48,408 nucleotides of DNA from Desulfobacterales bacterium (GTDB lineage: Bacteria; Desulfobacterota; Desulfobacteria; Desulfobacterales; Desulfosalsimonadaceae). The stretch lies in contig JAGYOX010000006.1 of assembly GCA_018399235.1 (NCBI GenBank), positions 1 to 48,408 on the forward strand, read 5' to 3'. The notes below the pieces were generated by a model. The model saw only the letters and a list, made by a program, of their open reading frames with translations. It was not told the DNA's origin and searched no databases. Both the position numbers and the translations under genes were made by a program. Below are positions 33,069 through 42,194 of this stretch, in pieces (position 1 is the stretch's first letter; each line of letters opens with the position of its first letter).

Positions 33069-33989
33069 TTATACTTCGGGTCTTGGTAGCATGCCCGCCT
33101 GTTCGGCGATTTCCGGTACTCGATGCTCCCATTCGATGGCCATAAGGTGAATGCCGGAAATTCCCTTCATCTCTTTAAATTCCTGGATCTGCTCACAGGC
33201 CATGGCAATGCCTTCCTGTCCCTGCTTTTTCTTTTCAACCCCTTTTAGGCGGTTGATCACTTCATCCGGAACATCCATGCCGGGGACCTTGCTTTTCATG
33301 TACCTTGCCATACCAAGGCTTTTCATGGGGGTGATACCGGCCAGAATGTAGACTTTTTCGGTCAGCCCCATGTCCCTTGCCCGCTTGACCCATTCACGCA
33401 TTTTCTCCATATTATAGATGCACTGGGTTTGAATAAAATCCGCGCCTGCCTTAATTTTTTTGGCCAGCCTGTAAACCCGCCATTCAAAAGGCTCTGCAAA
33501 CGGGTTGGCGGCGGCGCCGATGAACATGCGCGGCGGCTCATCGATTTCCTGGCCGTTGATAAATTTTCCATCCCGCATTTCTTTAACGGCCATGATTAGC
33601 TGCATGGAGTCAATGTCAAAAACCCCTTTACATTGGGGATGATCGCCAAACTGCTGGTGATCGCCGGAAAGGCAGAGCATATTCCGGATACCCAGCGCAT
33701 AGGCTCCTAAAATATCTGACTGCATAGCCAGACGGTTTCTGTCTCGGCAAACCATCTGGTAGTTCGGCTCCAGCCCCTCTTGGATCGCCAGAATGCTGGC
33801 GGCCCAGCTTGACATCCGCACGACGGCTGTCTGGTTATCCGTAATATTGACGGAATCCACCACACCTTTGAGATGCCCGGCTTTTTTCTGGATGGCCTCC
33901 AGGTTTGCCCCCCGCGGGGGGCCAAGCTCTCCGGTAAACGCGAAATGTCCGGCACTTAATATTTTTTCCAGTTTACTTCCAGATTTCAT
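33069..33989 (-). CDS. metF: 5,10-methylenetetrahydrofolate reductase
   Basis: 306 residues, a complete TIM-barrel MetF: FAFTGELGPPRGAN near the N-terminus with the catalytic Glu, NITDNQTAVVRMS, YALGIRNMLCLSGDHQQFGDHP, and ADFIQTQCIYNMEKM (flavin/folate contacts). It interconverts methylene- and methyl-tetrahydrofolate, with flavin, in the methyl branch of the Wood-Ljungdahl pathway (acetyl-CoA oxidation in sulfate reducers, or CO2 fixation in the other direction). With metV upstream (40-base gap) and the Hdr-type genes downstream, the electron partner is likely the Hdr-like complex rather than NAD(P)H directly. Confidence 0.93.
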   Translation of the reverse strand: MKSGSKLEKILSAGHFAFTGELGPPRGANLEAIQKKAGHLKGVVDSVNITDNQTAVVRMSSWAASILAIQEGLEPNYQMVCRDRNRLAMQSDILGAYALGIRNMLCLSGDHQQFGDHPQCKGVFDIDSMQLIMAVKEMRDGKFINGQEIDEPPRMFIGAAANPFAEPFEWRVYRLAKKIKAGADFIQTQCIYNMEKMREWVKRARDMGLTEKVYILAGITPMKSLGMARYMKSKVPGMDVPDEVINRLKGVEKKKQGQEGIAMACEQIQEFKEMKGISGIHLMAIEWEHRVPEIAEQAGMLPRPEV

Positions 33990-34029
33990 GGCTATATCCT
34001 TTTTCCTGAGTCTGTCTTTTTTCTGTGCG

Positions 34030-34707
34030 CTATTTTCCCGATTCGTAGCGCTCTTCGTAACCCGGTTGAATCAATGTCTGGGGTTTTTGGTTCCGCCAGT
34101 CGTTTGCCGGACAGATTTCGATAATCTTATCGAGCCGTCCTTGTCTGGCCAGACGTTCGTATATCATATGCCAGGCACAGGGCTGATTGGGGTCGACCTC
34201 GCAGCTGGATCCATTGGTCCCGCCGCAGGGGCCGTTAAGTAGGCTTTTGGCGCACATGGTAACCGGGCAGATACCGGCGGTCATGCCGAGCACGCAACTG
34301 CCGCAGGCTTTGCATCGTTCTTCGTACCAGCCGACATCCTGGTTGACACCGATAAATGTGGTATCCACCGCCGGAAAAACCGGTGTGTCCGGAAACCGTT
34401 CGGCCAGAAACTGAATCCCGGCGCCGCAGGCCATAGACAACAATGCGTCATATTCCGGGACCAGATCATCAAGTTCAGCCAGGAATTCCCGGTCGCATTG
34501 CCGTTGAACGGTAGCCTCCCCGAATTCCGCAGGTTCTTTTTCAGATTTCTGGCTTAGTCTCAGCTCGGCAGCCAACACCCCGACTTCTTTTTCTCCGCCG
34601 GCCAGACATACAGCGACACAGGTACCGCATCCCACCACGAGGATTTTTTTGTACCCCTGGATTAAACCCTTGATTTCTTCAAATGGCTTACGTTTGGCAA
34701 CTATCAT
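34030..34707 (-). CDS. metV: MetV-type methylenetetrahydrofolate reductase small subunit
   Basis: 225 residues of the MTHFR C-terminal-domain family (zinc/Fe-S subunit found with MetF in acetogens and sulfate reducers). Cysteines: VVGCGTCVAVCLAGG (about 24-37), MACGAGIQF, and RCKACGSCVLGMTAGICPVTMCAKSLLNGPCGGTNGSSCEVD in the second half, enough for Fe-S clusters. Start supported by GGAGGT seven bases upstream. First gene of the operon, so it passes electrons from the Hdr-like unit to MetF (established for MetV in the Moorella MetVF-Hdr complex; inferred here). Confidence 0.9.
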   Translation of the reverse strand: MIVAKRKPFEEIKGLIQGYKKILVVGCGTCVAVCLAGGEKEVGVLAAELRLSQKSEKEPAEFGEATVQRQCDREFLAELDDLVPEYDALLSMACGAGIQFLAERFPDTPVFPAVDTTFIGVNQDVGWYEERCKACGSCVLGMTAGICPVTMCAKSLLNGPCGGTNGSSCEVDPNQPCAWHMIYERLARQGRLDKIIEICPANDWRNQKPQTLIQPGYEERYESGK

Positions 34708-34887
34708 GAGGTAGACCTCCCCAATACATTTTTTCAGCGGTTTTTCTGAGTAAGCAGATATTATCAGTAAACCGCGTTTACAGATCGTCTGGCAACCCTT
34801 CTATGTAAAGGCCCCGAATCCGCTAACCTATAAAAAATATGATAAAAAAACAAAAATACAAAAGATTAAATATATGACACGAATAAT

Positions 34888-34900
34888 TTGACAAAGTCAA
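34888..34900. promoter_or_regulatory. TTGAC-AAA-GTCAA palindrome
   Basis: A perfect 5-3-5 palindrome in the AT-rich region between metV and the GerMN gene. On the minus strand TTGACT (34900-34895) could serve as a -35 box, with TATATT 20 bases on, but the spacing is poor. It may be an operator for the met/hdr operon. Confidence 0.35.
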
Positions 34901-34963
34901 GCAAAGTTAGGGATAAATTTTTATAATATCCTTTTGATAACCGGGATTTTTATTAATTGGTGA

Positions 34964-34989
34964 TATTTATGGGTATATACCCATAAATA
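34964..34989. promoter_or_regulatory. 26-base perfect palindrome
   Basis: Half-site TATTTATGGGTAT followed at once by its exact reverse complement ATACCCATAAATA, a 26-base perfect palindrome with no gap. It sits between the divergent metV and GerMN genes, 257 and 110 bases from their start codons. No U-tract follows, so it is a regulator site or cruciform rather than a terminator. Confidence 0.6.
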
Positions 34990-35098
34990 AAAAATAATTA
35001 ATTTTTTTGCATGATGTTTATGCAATTGACAGGAATGGTCATATTGACATAAATTGATGCAATTTAAAAACAGATAAGGTGTAAATGTTTTTAATGCT

Positions 35099-35689
35099 AT
35101 GAATAATAGTATTTATGAATATATAAAGAGGTTATCCACAAGATGGATAGGGGTGGCGTTGCTGTTCTTTACGGTCTTATATGCGGGATACAGCAACGGG
35201 TTTGCTCAGACCAACCCAGACAGCAATGGCCGGAGTATTGGACAGATTCTGCCGGAGCCGGTGGATGCCGAATATCCGGTGTATTTATATTTTGTGGATA
35301 AAAATAACGGTTATCTTATCGGTGAAGCCGGAGAAATACGGGATAAGGAGAATACCCCGGGCTATTGCCGCCGGATTGTTGAAGCGCTAATAAGCGGGCC
35401 AGCTAGTGGCCTGACCCGGACGATCCCGGAAGGTACGGAGTTGCGTGCCGTTTATTTAGGACCGGAGCGTACAGCATATGTTGATCTTACCGGGGAGGTC
35501 TCAAGCAACCATCCGGGCGGCGTTCGGACGGAACTGATGACGGTCTATTCGATTGTCAATACATTGATATTGAATGTTTCAGGCGTTGATAGGGTAAAGC
35601 TGCTCATTGACGGACAGGAAGCCGATACCCTGGCCGGCCATATTGATATCCGATTTCCATTAACAGCAGATATGTTGCTGGTGCGATGA
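35099..35689 (+). CDS. GerMN-domain protein, exported
   Basis: 196 residues. A membrane helix or uncleaved signal (about 17-33, [16 protein letters not shown]) is followed by a GerMN domain ([66 protein letters not shown]). In Gram-negatives such proteins are envelope proteins without a known role; there is no link with sporulation here. Its stop overlaps the EF-G start (ATGA), an unusual pairing. No clear ribosome site. Confidence 0.85.
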   Translation: MNNSIYEYIKRLSTRWIGVALLFFTVLYAGYSNGFAQTNPDSNGRSIGQILPEPVDAEYPVYLYFVDKNNGYLIGEAGEIRDKENTPGYCRRIVEALISGPASGLTRTIPEGTELRAVYLGPERTAYVDLTGEVSSNHPGGVRTELMTVYSIVNTLILNVSGVDRVKLLIDGQEADTLAGHIDIRFPLTADMLLVR

Positions 35690-37719
35690 AAGAAAACAAA
35701 AAAATTAATAAAATCAGAAACATTGGGATCATCGCGCATATTGACGCGGGGAAAACAACCGTTACCGAACGGGTGCTGTTTTATAGTGGCCGCTCCCACA
35801 AAATCGGGGAAGTCCATGATGGAGAGGCGGTCATGGACTGGATGCCTGATGAACAGGAGCGGGGCATTACCATTACTTCTGCGGTAACTACCTGTCAATG
35901 GAAGGATTGCGAGATTCAGATTATTGACACCCCCGGTCATGTGGACTTCACCATAGAGGTGGAGCGCTCGCTTCGCGTACTGGACGGGGCTGTCGGCGTG
36001 TTTTGCGCGGTGGGCGGGGTTGAACCCCAGTCCGAAACCGTATGGCATCAGGCGGATAAGTACCTGGTGCCGAAGATCGCCTTTGTTAACAAGATGGATC
36101 GCGTTGGTGCGGATTTCTTTCGGGTCGTAGAGATGATTCAGGATCGGTTGGATGCCAATCCGCTTGTTCTTCAACTGCCGGTAGGTAGAGAGGATAGCTT
36201 TCGCGGCGTGATCGACCTTTTAAATATGCAGCAGATCGTATGGGAAACCAATGATCCCGGTTCGCCGATCAAAACTACTGATATTGCACCGGAGCTTCTT
36301 GAATCTGCCAAGGATTACAGGGAACAAATGATTGAGAAGGTGGCTGAAGCCGACGACTCAATCATGGAGGCGTTTCTTGAGGAGCGTGAGATCTCAACTA
36401 AGGACCTGGTATCAGCCATTCGCCGGGCTACATTGAATCTTTCGGTGGTGCCGGTTTTATGCGGAGCCGCGTTGCGCAATAAAGGCATACAGCCACTTCT
36501 GGATGCGGTAATCAGTTTTTTGCCAAGTCCCGTGGAGGCCCCGCCCATTGAAGGTGTCCATCCGGAGAGGGAGGGAACCCTGTCGTTTGATGCCAGGGAT
36601 AAGGGCCCTCTTGTGGCGTTGATTTTTAAGGTTTTCATGTTCGAAGGCCGGAAGCTTTTATTCGTCCGCGTATATAGCGGTTGTCTGAAGGCCGGCGGCG
36701 AGGTGTATAATCCGACGTTGAAGCGTAAGGAAAAAATATCCCGCATACTTAGAATGCACGCCAACAAGCGCGAACGTCTCGATGAGGCCGGGCCGGGAAG
36801 TATCGTCGGCGTTGTGGGCCTGAAAGATTCAGGAACCGGTCAGACCCTCTGCCAGGCAGACGCTCCGGTTCTTCTTGAGGCCATCGAGTATTATAAGCCG
36901 GTTATTTCGGTATCTGTCGAGCCCAAGACCCATGACGACCAGGATAAACTCGAACATACGCTGGCCAAGCTCATGGATGAGGATCCTACGCTTCATGTCA
37001 AGGAGGATGAGGATACCGGCCAGATCATACTATCCGGCATGGGGGAGCTCCACCTTGATATCGTTATCAGCCGGATGAAGCGGGAATACAGTACCAGCGT
37101 CAACGTGGGCAAACCCCAGGTGGTCTACCGGGAAACCCTGGCCCGCCAAGCGGTTGGCAAGGCGGAATTTGATCGAGAGATTGCGGGGAATCGCCATTAT
37201 GCGGAAGTCGAACTTACGGTGAAGCCGCTTGCCCGCGGTAGCGGAACAACTTTCAGGGCCGAGGCTAGTGATGAAAAAATTCCGGATATTTATATTCCCG
37301 CCGTATCTCAAGGCGCCAATGACGCCATGGAATACGGCGAGCTGATGGGATATCCGGTGGTAGATGTAGAGGTGATTTTAACCGGCGGCAGCTTTAAAGA
37401 GAATTTAGCCTCTGAGCTTGCCTATAAGGTATGCGCGACCATGGCCTGCCGAGAGGCATTTCAACAGGGGGAGTCCTATTTACTTGAGCCGATTATGGAT
37501 GCTGAAGTTTTTGTGCCGGAAGACTTTATGGGGGAGGTTATCGGCGATTTAAACGCGCGCGGGGGGAAGATTGAATCGATTTCGGCTAAGGGCGAGATAC
37601 AGGTGATTTCCGCCAATGTGCCGCTGTCGAAGATGTTCGGCTATTCCACGGCCCTGCGATCAGCATCACAGGGCCGTGGTAATTTTACCATGAGATTCTC
37701 CCATTTCGACAAGGTGTAG
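35686..37719 (+). CDS. fusA: Elongation factor G, second (variant) type
   Basis: 677 residues, all five EF-G domains. G1 [14 protein letters not shown] (residues 11-24), GITITSA (G2 threonine), DTPGHVDF (G3), NKMD (G4), and later [14 protein letters not shown] of domain V. It catalyses ribosome translocation or recycling with GTP. Outside the rplL-rpsLG-fusA-tuf cluster, so it is probably the second EF-G paralogue typical of deltaproteobacteria, not the main fusA. Coupled by ATGA to the GerMN gene, converging on the M48 gene 35 bases beyond its stop. Confidence 0.9.
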   Translation: MKENKKINKIRNIGIIAHIDAGKTTVTERVLFYSGRSHKIGEVHDGEAVMDWMPDEQERGITITSAVTTCQWKDCEIQIIDTPGHVDFTIEVERSLRVLDGAVGVFCAVGGVEPQSETVWHQADKYLVPKIAFVNKMDRVGADFFRVVEMIQDRLDANPLVLQLPVGREDSFRGVIDLLNMQQIVWETNDPGSPIKTTDIAPELLESAKDYREQMIEKVAEADDSIMEAFLEEREISTKDLVSAIRRATLNLSVVPVLCGAALRNKGIQPLLDAVISFLPSPVEAPPIEGVHPEREGTLSFDARDKGPLVALIFKVFMFEGRKLLFVRVYSGCLKAGGEVYNPTLKRKEKISRILRMHANKRERLDEAGPGSIVGVVGLKDSGTGQTLCQADAPVLLEAIEYYKPVISVSVEPKTHDDQDKLEHTLAKLMDEDPTLHVKEDEDTGQIILSGMGELHLDIVISRMKREYSTSVNVGKPQVVYRETLARQAVGKAEFDREIAGNRHYAEVELTVKPLARGSGTTFRAEASDEKIPDIYIPAVSQGANDAMEYGELMGYPVVDVEVILTGGSFKENLASELAYKVCATMACREAFQQGESYLLEPIMDAEVFVPEDFMGEVIGDLNARGGKIESISAKGEIQVISANVPLSKMFGYSTALRSASQGRGNFTMRFSHFDKV

Positions 37720-37754
37720 CCGGATGTATCTATCGCGGGGTTTCTCCTCCGCAT

Positions 37755-39134
37755 TTATTCCCAATCTTTCAGTATCTGATTAATCTTTTTTATTTTTTCC
37801 GGATTTGTAATATTTTTTAGAGCCTGTTTAAAATGGAAGGATGCGTTCTCTCTGTCGTGTTTGCCCATATGGTATAATCCGAGATGGTAATGGGCGTTGC
37901 CCGGGTCATTCTGTTCGGCATAGGTTTTTCCGAGGAAATAAAAGGCGGACAGATAGTCCGGATAAGATTCGGTAAGACGGGTAAAGGTTTTTGTCGCGGC
38001 CGTTAATTGGCCGAGGGCAAGTTGGCTCCGACCCATAAAAAACAGGCCATCGGCTCTGTTTTGTGGCTGCCGGACGGCTGTTTTTAAAATGTCCAATGCT
38101 TTTTCGTACTTACCGTTCAGAAAATAAATCCTGCCGAGGTCTTCTGTTACGAAGGGATCGTTGGGATAGGCATTGCAAGCGGTTTCCAAATGTTCAACCG
38201 CTGCCTTGGGGTTCCCGTTTCTTTCCAGGGCGAGGCCATATCCGTAATGGGTCATGGGATCGTCCGGATGAATTTTTATCGAATGTTGAAATCTTTTGAG
38301 GGCTTTTTGCGGATCCCCGTATAAAGCGACCAGCCGGGTATGGGCGCGTTTGAACTCATATATATCCCGTGGCGGCGGTGCCGGCTCGTTCGACAGCGTA
38401 TTGGCCAGATAGGTCAGCCGGTCCTCTGTGGCGGGATGGGTCCTCAGGTAGGTCGGTACCTGATCGGTGCCAAACCATTCCTGGGAGCGGATGGTTTTCA
38501 GCAGGGAAAGCATGCTGTGGAGATCATAGCCGGCTTTTACCAGATATTTTCGCCCAATCTGGTCGGCCTGCATCTCTTTTTCGCGGGTATAGGCAAGGGC
38601 AGCGGATTGACCGGCCGCCATGGAGCCGATGGTAATAGCGCTGCCAACCGTTGAAGCGCCGCCCAAACCGATAAGGATACCGCCGATAACGCCCGCCAGT
38701 GTACCTATGTTGGTTTTCTTTGAGGATTCTATCATTTCCGATATATGCCGGCAGGATGCATGGGCGATTTCATGGGCCAGAAGCGCGGCCAGCTCACCTT
38801 CATGGTCAAGGGCTTCAAACAGGCCGCTGAACACAAAAATATGTCCGGCCGGACTGGCAAAAGCATTATAGGTGTCCTGCTCAATCACATAGAAGTGATA
38901 GGTAAAGGGCTGCTGGGGCAGCTCCGCAACAATGCGTTGGCCGACGTCGTTAATATAGTCGGCAATAGCCGGATCTTTAATAATTCTATACTGTCTGCGT
39001 ACGGTTTGGAGAAATTGCTCAGCCAGTTCATTTTCTTCCTGAATGGTAATGGCGGAAAGCTCGTCAGGCATTGAAACGGTGAAAAAAAATGCGAAGGTGA
39101 TGCAAAGGGCTATTGTTTTACGGAAATTTATCAT
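37755..39134 (-). CDS. BepA-like M48 metalloprotease with TPR repeats
   Basis: 459 residues. Signal peptide (about 1-28, FAFFFTVSMPDELSA), M48 protease domain with HEIAH zinc site (H121, E122, H125) and a downstream glutamate (EKEMQADQIG), then TPR repeats (about 290-450) like outer-membrane-assembly protease BepA (YfgC). It would act in the periplasm, chaperoning or degrading outer-membrane proteins. Transcribed away from parA. Confidence 0.9.
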   Translation of the reverse strand: MINFRKTIALCITFAFFFTVSMPDELSAITIQEENELAEQFLQTVRRQYRIIKDPAIADYINDVGQRIVAELPQQPFTYHFYVIEQDTYNAFASPAGHIFVFSGLFEALDHEGELAALLAHEIAHASCRHISEMIESSKKTNIGTLAGVIGGILIGLGGASTVGSAITIGSMAAGQSAALAYTREKEMQADQIGRKYLVKAGYDLHSMLSLLKTIRSQEWFGTDQVPTYLRTHPATEDRLTYLANTLSNEPAPPPRDIYEFKRAHTRLVALYGDPQKALKRFQHSIKIHPDDPMTHYGYGLALERNGNPKAAVEHLETACNAYPNDPFVTEDLGRIYFLNGKYEKALDILKTAVRQPQNRADGLFFMGRSQLALGQLTAATKTFTRLTESYPDYLSAFYFLGKTYAEQNDPGNAHYHLGLYHMGKHDRENASFHFKQALKNITNPEKIKKINQILKDWE

Positions 39135-39254
39135 TTAGCTTCAGCGTATAGGGTTGACAGTCTCCTAAAAAATTGATTTTTGGTAGTATTTCATAATATA
39201 TGTCAGTTGTATCAGCTTTTCAAACTGCATTTTTTATGCTAAAAAAATTTTATT

Positions 39255-40028
39255 ATGGCACATACTATTTGTATCGCAAATCAAAAAGGCGGTGTCGGCA
39301 AAACAACGACGGCGATAAATCTTTCCGCCGCGTTGGCGGTTTCAGGTGGGAAAACGCTCCTGGTCGACTGTGACCCCCAGGCCAATGCGACAACGGGCTT
39401 GGGGATAGATAAGACCTCTATCGATCGAAACCTTTATCATGGAATGATCGGACAGGCCGGGGTTTTAGAAATTATCGTTGATACCGAAGTCAACGATTTG
39501 GCCATGATTCCTTCCCGGGTTGAGTTGATCGGGTTTGAGGTCGAAATGATGGCCGATGACCATAGGGAAAAGGTGCTGCGTTCCCTTTTATCACGCTGTG
39601 CGGACGGGTATGATTATATCATCTTGGATTGTCCGCCGTCTTTGAGTCTTCTAACATTAAACGCCATGGTTGCTGCTGATTCGGTATTGATCCCCCTTCA
39701 AAGTGAATTCTATGCTTTGGAAGGGCTCGGCCAGTTGTTGCAGACCATCAAGCGGATCAAGCAAAGGATGAATCCGTCACTGAAAATTGAGGGCATCCTT
39801 TTAACCATGTTTGACCGCCGGACCAACCTGGCCGGTCAGGTCGCTGAAAATGCGGAAGCCTATTTTAAGGATATGGTATTTAAAACCCGTATTCCAAGAA
39901 CGGTAAGGTTGGGTGAGGCCCCAAGCTACGGTAAACCGATTATTTTTTATGATCCGTCGTCTCCCGGTTCAGAAAGCTATAAAGCTCTGGCCGTTGAGAT
40001 TATGAACGGTCATAGGAGCAGCAGATAA
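39255..40028 (+). CDS. parA: Chromosome partitioning ATPase ParA/Soj
   Basis: 257 residues with the deviant Walker A KGGVGKTT (11-18), Walker B-like YIILDCPPS and SPGSESYKAL near the C-terminus; typical chromosomal ParA length. ParA binds DNA and moves ParB-parS complexes. The start has no visible Shine-Dalgarno sequence. First gene of a long collinear set running to IspH/UbiA. No parS site was noticed in the window. Confidence 0.95.
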   Translation: MAHTICIANQKGGVGKTTTAINLSAALAVSGGKTLLVDCDPQANATTGLGIDKTSIDRNLYHGMIGQAGVLEIIVDTEVNDLAMIPSRVELIGFEVEMMADDHREKVLRSLLSRCADGYDYIILDCPPSLSLLTLNAMVAADSVLIPLQSEFYALEGLGQLLQTIKRIKQRMNPSLKIEGILLTMFDRRTNLAGQVAENAEAYFKDMVFKTRIPRTVRLGEAPSYGKPIIFYDPSSPGSESYKALAVEIMNGHRSSR

Positions 40029-40050
40029 TTATTACGGGGATGGATTAATA

Positions 40051-40959
40051 ATGCCAAAAGAAAAAATACAGACGGATGAGAGCGGCAGCAAACGGAAAAA
40101 AACCCGCCGAAGTGGGCTGGGCAAAGGCCTGGATGCCCTTTTTCCGGATATTGAAGTTACAAATGACAGGCAGTCCGCCAGTTATTTTGAATGTGCGATA
40201 GATAAAATTCATCCGAACCCCTATCAGCCGCGCCGTGAATTCGCTGAAAAAGAAATGGGCGACCTGGCCGATTCCATTAAGACTCAAGGTGTCCTTCAGC
40301 CGCTTCTTGTCAGAGGGTCAAAAGACGGCTATGAGCTTATTGCCGGGGAACGCAGGCTACGAGCAGCACGTATGGCTGGAGTTTATAACGTCCCGGTTAT
40401 CCTAAAAGATATTACCAATGCGGAACTCATCGAAATTTCGATTATTGAAAACATCCAGAGGGAAAATTTAAACCCAATGGAAGAGGCCGAGGCCTATCAG
40501 CGGCTGATGACTGAATTCGAACTGACCCAGGAAAACATTGCCGAACGGGTCGGCAAAAGCCGTTCGGCTGTGGCTAACTTTTTAAGGCTTAACCATCTGC
40601 CGGATGAAATAAAAACCGCTATTAAAAACGGAAAGTTATCTATGGGGCATGCCCGTTCGCTCCTTGGGGCGGAAACCGCTGAAATTCAGCGCAAGGCGTT
40701 TAAGCTTGTTTTGTCAAAAGAGCTTTCCGTAAGGGAAACCGAAAAGCTGATTCACCGGTTGAATGCCCAGTCAAAGCCCCGACCCGAAGTCTCAAAGCGA
40801 CCGGAGGATATCTATTTTTCAAGTCTTGAGGAGGATTTGTCGCATCATCTCGGTACAAAGGTTCAGATCCGCCGCCGGGGCCAGAAAGGGCGCGTTGAGA
40901 TCGAATTCTACAGCAATGAGGACCTGGATCGGCTTTTAAATCTTTTGAAGACAGATTGA
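40051..40959 (+). CDS. parB: Chromosome partitioning protein ParB/Spo0J
   Basis: 302 residues. N-terminal ParB box I (NPYQPRREF), box II GERRLRAARMAG and ENIQRENLNPMEEAEAYQRL (CTP-binding region), HTH (LTQENIAERVGKSRSAVANFLRL) and a C-terminal dimerisation part. It begins 22 bases after parA. Typical chromosomal ParB with a basic N-terminal tail. Confidence 0.95.
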   Translation: MPKEKIQTDESGSKRKKTRRSGLGKGLDALFPDIEVTNDRQSASYFECAIDKIHPNPYQPRREFAEKEMGDLADSIKTQGVLQPLLVRGSKDGYELIAGERRLRAARMAGVYNVPVILKDITNAELIEISIIENIQRENLNPMEEAEAYQRLMTEFELTQENIAERVGKSRSAVANFLRLNHLPDEIKTAIKNGKLSMGHARSLLGAETAEIQRKAFKLVLSKELSVRETEKLIHRLNAQSKPRPEVSKRPEDIYFSSLEEDLSHHLGTKVQIRRRGQKGRVEIEFYSNEDLDRLLNLLKTD

Positions 40960-40962
40960 CTC

Positions 40963-41490
40963 ATGGGGCTTCATATAATTGTCGACGGATATAATTTGAT
41001 TAGGCGATCGGATGTGATGAGCCGGATTGATCAAAAGGATCTTGAGCTTGGCCGGCAGACGCTATTGAACCGGCTATCCGCTTATAAAAGGCTTAAGGGC
41101 CATCAGATAACCGTGGTTTTTGACGGCGCCGCACAGTATTCGGTGTTTGACCGGGCAGATCGGGAAAAGGGGATTAATGTTCGGTTTTCCCGTCATGGGG
41201 AGTCGGCTGATTCGGTGATCAAACGAATGGCTCGGCGGGAGGGCCAGAAAGCTCTGATAGTCAGTTCGGATAGAGAAGTGACAGGTTTTTCCGAGTCCCA
41301 GGGGGCAGCCAGCATTGGCGCCCGGGAATTTGAACAGAAATTGGAGATGGCCGAATACATGAACATGAAGGGGTTATCACCGGAATCTGAGGTCGAGAAT
41401 GGGTGGACGCCGACCACCCGGAAAAAAGGGCCGAGCAAGAAACCGCCCAAAAAAAAGCGGAAGCATCAACAGAAAATCGATAAACTATAA
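40963..41490 (+). CDS. NYN-domain (YacP-like) nuclease
   Basis: 175 residues starting 3 bases after the parB stop. PIN/NYN fold acidic residues: IIVDGYNLI (D8), VVFDGAA, IVSSDREV. The first acidic motif and overall length match the YacP family (Rae1-like ribosome-associated endonuclease in Firmicutes). The last 25 residues are Lys-rich (KKPPKKKRKHQQK), RNA-binding-like. Probably an RNase; role unproven. Cotranscribed with parAB by position. Confidence 0.85.
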   Translation: MGLHIIVDGYNLIRRSDVMSRIDQKDLELGRQTLLNRLSAYKRLKGHQITVVFDGAAQYSVFDRADREKGINVRFSRHGESADSVIKRMARREGQKALIVSSDREVTGFSESQGAASIGAREFEQKLEMAEYMNMKGLSPESEVENGWTPTTRKKGPSKKPPKKKRKHQQKIDKL

Positions 41491-41554
41491 TTTCGACACT
41501 TGAAAATTGTTAGATCATTTATATTTTTAAAACTTACGGAGTAAAGCAGGGGCA

Positions 41555-41995
41555 ATGATCAAAATCTGCATTATTGACGGTCAGGGCGGCGGTATTGGGG
41601 CGACCGTTATTAAGCGGCTGAGGGAATTCTTTGAAGAACAGATCGAGATCATTGCCTTAGGGACCAATGCTATTGCCACCGCCCAAATGTTGAAGGCCAG
41701 GGCCAATAGAGGGGCATCCGGAGAAAACGCTATTGCCCGGACAGTCAGGGAGGTCGATTTGATTATCGGGCCGGTGGGTATAATCATGGCCAATGCCATG
41801 ATGGGTGAGGTGACCCCGCGGATGGCCGAAGCCGTGTCATCCAGTTCGGCAAAGAAATTTTTGATCCCATTATCCCAGGAAAATGCTGAGATTGTCGGAA
41901 CCGCGTCGATTCCGTTGCCCCATTTAATCGACGAGTTGATAGAAATTCATTTAAAGCCGGTTTTTGTCCGGCTGAAATCAAATATAGAAGGGTAG
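41555..41995 (+). CDS. DUF3842 family protein
   Basis: 146 residues. N-terminal IDGQGGGIGATVI (a nucleotide-binding-like glycine loop), then VDLIIGPVGIIMANAMMGEVTPRMAEAV and a late IPLPHLIDELI. Matches DUF3842, a small Rossmann-like family with no known function, common in anaerobes. Ribosome site before ATG. It is 4 bases from the CooT gene, so the pair is cotranscribed. Confidence 0.82.
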   Translation: MIKICIIDGQGGGIGATVIKRLREFFEEQIEIIALGTNAIATAQMLKARANRGASGENAIARTVREVDLIIGPVGIIMANAMMGEVTPRMAEAVSSSSAKKFLIPLSQENAEIVGTASIPLPHLIDELIEIHLKPVFVRLKSNIEG

Positions 41996-41999
41996 TATT

Positions 42000-42194
42000 A
42001 TGTGTGAAGCCAGTGCATACATCATTGATGGGGATCAGCAGGAGCTGATCATGGAAGCCGTGGATACAGTGGAACCTGAAGACGGCGGTTATAAACTGAT
42101 TAATATATTCGGTGAGCAGAAATTCGTCAAAGCCGTAATCCATTCGTTGGCCTTGGTGGACCATAAGCTTTTTTTCAAAAAAACCCCCCAGTAA
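42000..42194 (+). CDS. CooT-family nickel-binding protein
   Basis: 64 residues beginning MC; Cys2 binds nickel in CooT dimers. The short all-beta pattern (SAYIIDGDQQELIMEAVDTV, GGYKLINIFGEQKFVKA, IHSLALVDHKLFF) fits the CooT-like family (DUF2097-like hits). CooT of Rhodospirillum supports CO dehydrogenase nickel insertion; an equivalent role in the acetyl-CoA pathway here is inference. AGAAGGG precedes the ATG; its stop directly abuts the next start. Confidence 0.8.
   Translation: MCEASAYIIDGDQQELIMEAVDTVEPEDGGYKLINIFGEQKFVKAVIHSLALVDHKLFFKKTPQ

Noticed and set aside
28652-34707. The cluster as the qmoABC operon of sulfate respiration
   Set aside because: QmoC and the apr genes are absent, the QmoB-like protein is too short, and metVF belong to the operon.
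35099-35689. GerMN protein as evidence of sporulation
   Set aside because: GerMN domains occur in non-sporulating Gram-negatives, and no other sporulation gene is present.
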